Source: an uncultured Flavobacteriales bacterium
GTDB lineage: Bacteria > Bacteroidota > Bacteroidia > Flavobacteriales > UBA1820
Length of the DNA stretch: 10,297 nucleotides
Assembly: GCA_938023515.1 (NCBI GenBank)
Contig: CALJDR010000070.1
Location: 1-10,297, forward strand
Direction: 5' to 3'
Program-made: the position numbers and the translations under genes
The notes under the pieces: model-generated
Seen by the model: the letters and a program-made list of their open reading frames with translations, nothing else
What the model was told of the DNA's origin: nothing
Database searches by the model: none
Shown here: one piece after another, positions 6,387 to 10,297 of the stretch
How positions within the stretch are numbered: the stretch's first letter is position 1
Layout of the letters: each line of letters starts with the position of its first letter

Positions 6387-7880
6387 ATGAATTTCCTCTC
6401 CCTTTTTGTTATCATACCGGTGCTGATGCTTTTGGCGCTGTTGGTATGCCGTAACATTAAACAGGTGCATGCCGTTTCGGTGGTGGGCGCAAGCGCCGTA
6501 CTGGCTACGGCCATTTACCTGGTGGTGGTGTTCCTTTCCGATCGTGCGGCAGGAAACGATGCCCAGATGCTGTATACCGACAGTATTATGTGGTTCGCTC
6601 CGCTGAATATCCACTACGCGATCGGCGTGGACGGTATTTCGGTGGTGATGCTGTTGCTTTCGGCCATCATTCTCTTTACGGGCGTGTTCGCCTCGTGGTC
6701 GATCAAGGAGCAGACGAAAGAATACTACATGTGGCTGGTGTTGCTTACCCTGGGAGTGCTCGGGTTCTTTATTTCGATAGACTTGTTCACCATGTTCATG
6801 TTCTACGAGATCGCCCTGATCCCGATGTACCTGCTGATAGGTCTCTGGGGTTCCGGCGGCAAGGAATACGCCGCGATGAAGCTTACCCTGATGCTGATGG
6901 GCGGTTCCGCTTTCCTGCTGATAGGTATCCTGGGTATCTACTTCCATTCGGCCCCCGAAGGAGGACAATATACGATGAACATTCTGGAAATATCGCAATA
7001 CACCATCCCGATGTCTGCCCAGCGGCTGTTTTTCCCGCTGACTTTCGTAGGGTTCGGAGTGCTGGGAGCTATGTTCCCGTTCCACACATGGAGCCCTGAC
7101 GGTCACGCTTCGGCGCCTACCGCCGTTTCCATGATGCACGCCGGAGTACTGATGAAACTGGGGGGTTACGGATGCTTCCGGGTGGCCATGTTCCTGATGC
7201 CCGAGGCGGCCAATGAAATGGCCTGGATATTCCTGATACTTACCGGTATCAGCGTGGTGTACGGCGCGTTCGGCGCGATCATGCAGACCGACCTGAAATA
7301 CATCAACGCCTATTCTTCGGTGAGCCACTGCGGGCTGGTGCTTTTCGCCATCCTGATGATCAACCAGACGGCTATGACCGGTGCGGTGCTCCAGATGCTT
7401 TCGCACGGACTGATGACCGCCCTGTTCTTTGCCCTTATCGGTATGATCTACGGACGGACGCATACGCGCGATATCCGGGAGATGAGCGGGTTGATGAAAG
7501 TCATGCCCTTCCTATCGGTGTGTTACGTAATAGCGGGTCTCGCGTCGCTCGGATTGCCCGGACTTTCGGGATTCGTAGCCGAAATGACCATCTTCGTGGG
7601 TTCGTGGGAACATCCCGACATGTTCCACCGAGTATTTACGGTAATTGCCTGCTGTTCGATCGTGATCACGGCGGTGTATATCCTGCGCGTAGTGGGCAAG
7701 ATACTTTACGGCAATGTGGAGAACAAACACCATCTCACGCTCACCGATGCTGTATGGCATGAGCGCCTGCCGGTCATCACCCTGATCGTGGTGATCGCCG
7801 GGATCGGTATGGCTCCGCTCTGGATATCGGACATGATCAGCAGCGGGGTAGCCCCGATCATCGGACAGTTGATAAAATAA
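6387..7880 (+). CDS. nuoM: NADH-quinone oxidoreductase subunit M (antiporter-like pump) lacking the TM7 lysine
   Basis: A 497-aa, about 14-helix antiporter-like pump subunit. Family residues kept are Glu141 in FMFYEIALIPMYLLIGLWG (137-155), Lys165 in AAMKLTLMLMGGS, Lys257 in HAGVLMKLGGYGCFR (251-265), and Glu399 in LGLPGLSGFVAEMTIF (388-403); these line up with E. coli Glu144, Lys173, Lys265 and Glu407. The oddity is TM7. Where E. coli has AFAVKMPVVPLHGWLPD with pump residue Lys234, this protein reads VGFGVLGAMFPFHTWSPDGH (221-240), placing Leu226 (codon CTG at 7062-7064) at the lysine position; there is no lysine between 165 and 257. Length, frame and every other motif are intact, so the gene is not decayed. 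Extra histidines lie nearby (His233, His240, His251). It sits 32 bases after nuoL and 24 before nuoN. Confidence 0.97.
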   Translation: MNFLSLFVIIPVLMLLALLVCRNIKQVHAVSVVGASAVLATAIYLVVVFLSDRAAGNDAQMLYTDSIMWFAPLNIHYAIGVDGISVVMLLLSAIILFTGVFASWSIKEQTKEYYMWLVLLTLGVLGFFISIDLFTMFMFYEIALIPMYLLIGLWGSGGKEYAAMKLTLMLMGGSAFLLIGILGIYFHSAPEGGQYTMNILEISQYTIPMSAQRLFFPLTFVGFGVLGAMFPFHTWSPDGHASAPTAVSMMHAGVLMKLGGYGCFRVAMFLMPEAANEMAWIFLILTGISVVYGAFGAIMQTDLKYINAYSSVSHCGLVLFAILMINQTAMTGAVLQMLSHGLMTALFFALIGMIYGRTHTRDIREMSGLMKVMPFLSVCYVIAGLASLGLPGLSGFVAEMTIFVGSWEHPDMFHRVFTVIACCSIVITAVYILRVVGKILYGNVENKHHLTLTDAVWHERLPVITLIVVIAGIGMAPLWISDMISSGVAPIIGQLIK

Positions 7881-7904
7881 GGATAATCTATATCGGAAAA
7901 TACA

Positions 7905-9329
7905 ATGGATTTCAACAGTATACTTACGCTCCTCAGACCGGAAATCTCGCTGCTGGCGGTCATCGTCATCCTGCTGATGTACGACTTGTGCGCAGGGCCC
8001 GTCGGCCGGAAATACTTCCAGCCCGTAGCTTATGTGCTGATGTTGGCGCATATCGTCGGGAGCTTTTTCCTGGTGCCTGAAGGGCAGCTTTTCGGGGGCA
8101 TGGTCGAGACTTCCCCGATGGGTTCGATGGTCAAGGCGATCCTGAGCATCGGCACCCTGCTGGTGTTCCTGCAAGTGAACGGGGCGCTCAGGAAAGAGGA
8201 CAGCGCCTTTAAAATGGGCGAATTCTATGTGCTGACGCTTTGCACGCTGTTCGGCATGTACATCATGATATCCTCCGGAAATTTCCTGATGCTTTACCTC
8301 GGGCTCGAAACAGCTTCTGTTCCGCTGGCTTGCCTGGTGGCATTCGACAAGTACAAACACAATTCGGCCGAAGCCGGTGCGAAGTTCATTCTGACTGCTG
8401 CCCTTTCGTCCGGGATTATGCTTTACGGGATATCGATGCTTTACGGTACCTGCGGTACCCTGTATTTTGCCGATGTTCCTTACCTGATGAATATGTCCGC
8501 CATGCAGATCGCCGGAATGGTATTCTTTATGGCCGGTATGGCGTTCAAAATATCGCTCGTGCCTTTCCACCTGTGGACGGCCGACGTGTATCAGGGGGCT
8601 CCTTCCTCGGTAACGGCCTATCTGTCGGTCGTGTCCAAAGGTTCGGCGGCGTTCGTGCTGATGGTGGTATTGTTCAAGGTATTCGCTCCGCTGGCCTATA
8701 TCTGGAAAGACCTTTTGTACGGACTGATCATCGTCACGATCACGGTGGGCAACCTCTTTGCGATCCGTCAAAACAATATCAAACGATTCTTCGCGTTCTC
8801 GTCTATATCGCAGGCGGGATATATCATGCTTGGCGTGATAGCCGGGACTTCACAGGGTATGTCCGCGCTGGTGTACTACATCCTGATCTACGTGCTGTCC
8901 AACCTGGCTGCTTTTGGCGTGATCTCCGCGATCGATACCAAGACGGGGAAAGTCAATATCTCGGATTATGACGGGCTTTACTCGACCAATCCGCGCCTGG
9001 CCATCGTAATGATGTTCGCTCTGTTCTCTTTGGGCGGTATTCCTCCGTTTGCCGGCTTCTTCTCGAAGTTCTTTATCTTCGCGGCGGCGGCCTCGCAGGG
9101 TTACTATATTCTGGTGCTTATCGCGTTGATAAACACCGTGATATCGCTGTACTACTACCTGTTGGTGGTCAAGGCGATGTTCATCAAGAAAAGCGACAAT
9201 CCGATCCCTTATTTCCGTTCCGACAGCCCGATGGCGATAAGCCTGGTGATCTGTATGGTCGGTGTATTCCTGGCAGGGCTTGTCAGCTGCATCTACTCCG
9301 GCCTCGACGCGCTGGGATTCGGCATGTGA
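7905..9329 (+). CDS. nuoN: NADH-quinone oxidoreductase subunit N (proximal antiporter-like pump subunit)
   Basis: A 474-aa, about 14-helix pump subunit that packs against NuoK. Key residues are in place: Glu135 in YLGLETASVPLACLV (131-145), Lys160, TM7 Lys215 in GMAFKISLVPFHLWTADVYQ (211-230), TM8 Lys245 in LSVVSKGSAAF (240-250), Lys293 in QNNIKRFFAFSSISQAGY, and TM12 Lys388 in GGIPPFAGFFSKFFIF (377-392). The Lys-Lys-Lys set corresponds to E. coli NuoN Lys217, Lys247 and Lys395, so this pump looks complete. Length matches the family. It is the last gene of the operon: a terminator hairpin begins 30 bases after its TGA. The start ATG at 7905 follows ATCGGAAAATACA with no Shine-Dalgarno motif. 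Confidence 0.97.
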   Translation: MDFNSILTLLRPEISLLAVIVILLMYDLCAGPVGRKYFQPVAYVLMLAHIVGSFFLVPEGQLFGGMVETSPMGSMVKAILSIGTLLVFLQVNGALRKEDSAFKMGEFYVLTLCTLFGMYIMISSGNFLMLYLGLETASVPLACLVAFDKYKHNSAEAGAKFILTAALSSGIMLYGISMLYGTCGTLYFADVPYLMNMSAMQIAGMVFFMAGMAFKISLVPFHLWTADVYQGAPSSVTAYLSVVSKGSAAFVLMVVLFKVFAPLAYIWKDLLYGLIIVTITVGNLFAIRQNNIKRFFAFSSISQAGYIMLGVIAGTSQGMSALVYYILIYVLSNLAAFGVISAIDTKTGKVNISDYDGLYSTNPRLAIVMMFALFSLGGIPPFAGFFSKFFIFAAAASQGYYILVLIALINTVISLYYYLLVVKAMFIKKSDNPIPYFRSDSPMAISLVICMVGVFLAGLVSCIYSGLDALGFGM

Positions 9330-9358
9330 TACGGGCCGTTTTAAGGCTTGAAAAATTC

Positions 9359-9393
9359 AAAAAGCAGCGGATGGATTTCCGCTGCTTTTTTTT
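9359..9393 (+). terminator. Rho-independent terminator of the nuo operon
   Basis: A perfect inverted repeat follows nuoN: 5' arm 9359-9370 (AAAAAGCAGCGG), 8-base loop 9371-9378 (ATGGATTT), and 3' arm 9379-9390 (CCGCTGCTTTTT), with the T run continuing to 9393. The GC-rich 7-bp core closed by an A/T extension and U tract is the classic intrinsic form. The A-tract on the 5' side would also allow use in the opposite orientation. It separates the complex I operon from the downstream co-chaperone gene. Confidence 0.92.
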
Positions 9394-9425
9394 GCCTTAA
9401 AATCGAAATAAACGGGCAAAAAACG

Positions 9426-9433
9426 TATTTTTG
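9426..9433 (+). promoter_or_regulatory. Putative Bacteroidota -7 element upstream of the TerB/J-domain gene
   Basis: TATTTTTG fits the TAnnTTTG -7 consensus of the Bacteroidota primary sigma factor and lies 30 bases before the ATG at 9464, downstream of the nuo terminator, where a promoter for the next gene is expected. No good TTTG -33 element is present at the normal 19-21 base spacing (the region around 9402-9407 reads ATCGAA), so the call is tentative. Confidence 0.45.
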
Positions 9434-9463
9434 TCCTCCAAGTAAAACTGTAAAACACGCGCC

Positions 9464-10180
9464 ATGGTATTTTTCATCGTTCTGGTCATCGTTCTCTATT
9501 TCATATTCCGGAATATGTCCGTGAAAGTATCCGGCTTTTCTGGACAAAGCGCTTTTACATACGATCAGATAGATGTCCGCATCCTGGCATTGTCTTCGGC
9601 GGTGATCAAGGCCGACGGAGTGGTAAATCCGGCGGAGATCAATTTTGTCCGCCAGCAGTTCATCGCCCAGTTCGGGCAGGCCCGCGCCGAACGGGCATTT
9701 GCCAATTTCAAGACTTTCGAAGGGAAAAATTCGGTGGAGCATATCTGCCGGGAATTGATGTTCTCGATGAGCTATGTCTCGCGGCAAAGTGTGCTGGCAT
9801 TCCTGTTTCAGGTGGCAGCCTCGGACGGGACTATTTCCGACAACGAAGTCCGGGCGATTGCCCAGATGGCAGGATGGATGGGTGTAGCCCAGCAACATTT
9901 TTATCACATTTACTCGGCTTTTGCGCAAGGGGCCTATCAGGGTTATGGAAGTACCGGAAGGCCGACAGGAGCTTCCTCCGGGCGATCGGCATATGAAGTG
10001 CTCGACGTGGCGGAAACGGCTACTGTAGAAGAAATAAAACAGTCCTACCGGATTCTGGCCAAAAAATACCATCCCGACCGGCTGGTCAAATATCCGCCTG
10101 AAGAACAAAAGATCGCCAAAGATAAGTTCATAGAGATCCAGGATGCCTACGAAAGGATTAAACGCGAACGCGGTTTTTAA
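9464..10180 (+). CDS. Membrane-anchored TerB / J-domain co-chaperone (DjlA-like)
   Basis: A 238-aa protein. Residues 1-16 are a hydrophobic N-terminal anchor (MVFFIVLVIVLYFIF). Residues about 33-155 resemble a TerB (tellurite resistance B / DjlA central) domain, with the paired acidic motifs KADGVVNPAEINFV (49-62) and ASDGTISDNEVRAIA (119-133) that hold the likely metal-binding Asp and Glu residues. A Gly/Ser-rich linker (155-174) leads to a C-terminal J domain (about 175-236) with YEVLDVAETATVEEIKQSYR and the DnaK-activating HPD triad at 203-205. The order anchor-TerB-J is that of DjlA, an inner-membrane co-chaperone that stimulates DnaK, so the J domain probably faces the cytoplasm. Its substrate is unknown. 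The gene is separated from nuoN by 134 bases with a terminator, so it is probably an independent unit with no functional link to complex I. The first in-frame ATG is used; it provides the membrane anchor. Confidence 0.9.
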   Translation: MVFFIVLVIVLYFIFRNMSVKVSGFSGQSAFTYDQIDVRILALSSAVIKADGVVNPAEINFVRQQFIAQFGQARAERAFANFKTFEGKNSVEHICRELMFSMSYVSRQSVLAFLFQVAASDGTISDNEVRAIAQMAGWMGVAQQHFYHIYSAFAQGAYQGYGSTGRPTGASSGRSAYEVLDVAETATVEEIKQSYRILAKKYHPDRLVKYPPEEQKIAKDKFIEIQDAYERIKRERGF

Positions 10181-10201
10181 AAGTAAAAAAAACGAAGGTA
10201 T

Positions 10202-10233
10202 TTTGCGGGCACGCGAAATAATTTTTACCTTTG
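10202..10233 (+). promoter_or_regulatory. Bacteroidota-type promoter (TTTG, 20 bases, TAnnTTTG)
   Basis: A -33 TTTG (10202-10205) is followed after exactly 20 bases by TACCTTTG (10226-10233), a full match to the Bacteroidota housekeeping promoter layout. It begins about 20 bases after the co-chaperone stop codon and predicts transcription starting near 10240, just ahead of the truncated gene at the right edge. Confidence 0.75.
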
Positions 10234-10245
10234 CTGCCCGTAGAA

Positions 10246-10258
10246 GGAGAGATGGCAG
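10246..10258 (+). tRNA. Possible 5' end of a tRNA-Ser gene, truncated by contig end
   Basis: The last 13 genomic bases, GGAGAGATGGCAG, read like the acceptor 5' strand and D-stem start of bacterial tRNA-Ser genes (GGAGAGATGGC-nGAGTGG). The position, 6-7 bases after the predicted transcription start of the strong promoter, fits a tRNA with a short leader. The alternative, a protein starting at ATG 10252, would have almost no untranslated leader and AAGGAG only two bases from the ATG. The D loop, anticodon and 3' half are missing, so identity and isoacceptor cannot be confirmed. Confidence 0.45.
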
Positions 10259-10297
10259 CTGTCTCTTATACACATCTGACGCTGCCGACGATACTCC
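10259..10297 (-). other. Nextera sequencing adapter (reverse complement), not genomic
   Basis: Positions 10259-10291 are the reverse complement of the Nextera Read 1 adapter, starting with the mosaic-end complement CTGTCTCTTATACACATCT. Positions 10292-10297 (TACTCC) are the reverse complement of the last six bases of the same i5 index seen at 3-10. Genomic sequence ends at 10258. Confidence 0.98.

Noticed and set aside
4447..9329. nuoL/M/N as an Mrp-type cation antiporter or a membrane-bound hydrogenase operon.
   Set aside because: The same operon encodes NuoB, NuoCD, NuoH, NuoI, NuoJ and NuoK with complex I signatures, and the NuoD domain lacks the nickel-binding cysteines of hydrogenases.
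10252..10258. A protein start at ATG 10252 preceded by AAGGAG.
   Set aside because: Only seven bases of genome remain, the motif is two bases from the ATG, and the predicted transcript would have almost no leader; a tRNA-Ser 5' end fits better.
9341..10273. A 310-codon minus-strand frame starting MYKRQ opposite the TerB/J-domain gene.
   Set aside because: Its start codon lies in the adapter, and the sense strand encodes a protein with clear anchor, TerB-like and J-domain features.
1..10297. A 39-bp perfect terminal inverted repeat suggesting a composite transposon, IS50/Tn5-like element or linear replicon.
   Set aside because: The repeat is the Nextera adapter plus index; its resemblance to Tn5 comes from the engineered mosaic end used in library preparation. 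No transposase gene is present.

Overview
This window is almost certainly one contig from a Bacteroidota (Bacteroidales) genome. The basis is a nuoCD fusion followed directly by nuoH with no nuoEFG, A-rich leaders without Shine-Dalgarno motifs, and promoter elements of the TTTG / TAnnTTTG type used by the Bacteroidota primary sigma factor. The high GC of the genes (mid-50s percent by eye) points to an Alistipes/Rikenellaceae-like organism rather than Bacteroides, but that assignment is inference.

Layout. Positions 1-43 and 10259-10297 are Illumina Nextera library adapter, not genome; the real insert is 44-10258. Positions 44-9329 hold the distal part of a respiratory complex I operon, all on the + strand: the 3' end of nuoB, then nuoCD (fused), nuoH, nuoI, nuoJ, nuoK, nuoL, nuoM and nuoN. 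Gaps are at most 36 bases, and nuoI and nuoJ overlap by one base. nuoA and most of nuoB lie off the left end. A strong Rho-independent terminator follows nuoN. A separate 238-aa membrane-anchored TerB/J-domain co-chaperone gene follows (9464-10180) with its own putative -7 element. The right edge holds a well-formed promoter and what looks like the first 13 bases of a tRNA-Ser gene, cut off by the adapter.

How the genes work together. NuoB, NuoCD and NuoI form the peripheral quinone-reducing arm with its iron-sulfur relay. NuoH joins that arm to the membrane and lines the quinone chamber. NuoJ, K, L, M and N form the ion-pumping membrane arm. The NADH-oxidising module (NuoE, F, G) is missing between nuoCD and nuoH, so this is the short, 11-subunit-type complex I and its electron donor is not evident from the window.

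The region is largely conserved housekeeping sequence, and I found no new defence, mobile or biosynthetic system. The points most worth a second look are: replacement of the TM7 pump lysine of NuoM by leucine while NuoL and NuoN keep theirs; the Ala/Pro/Glu-rich tail on NuoI; the missing NADH module; and the adapter contamination, which creates a false 39-bp terminal inverted repeat and false ORF ends.
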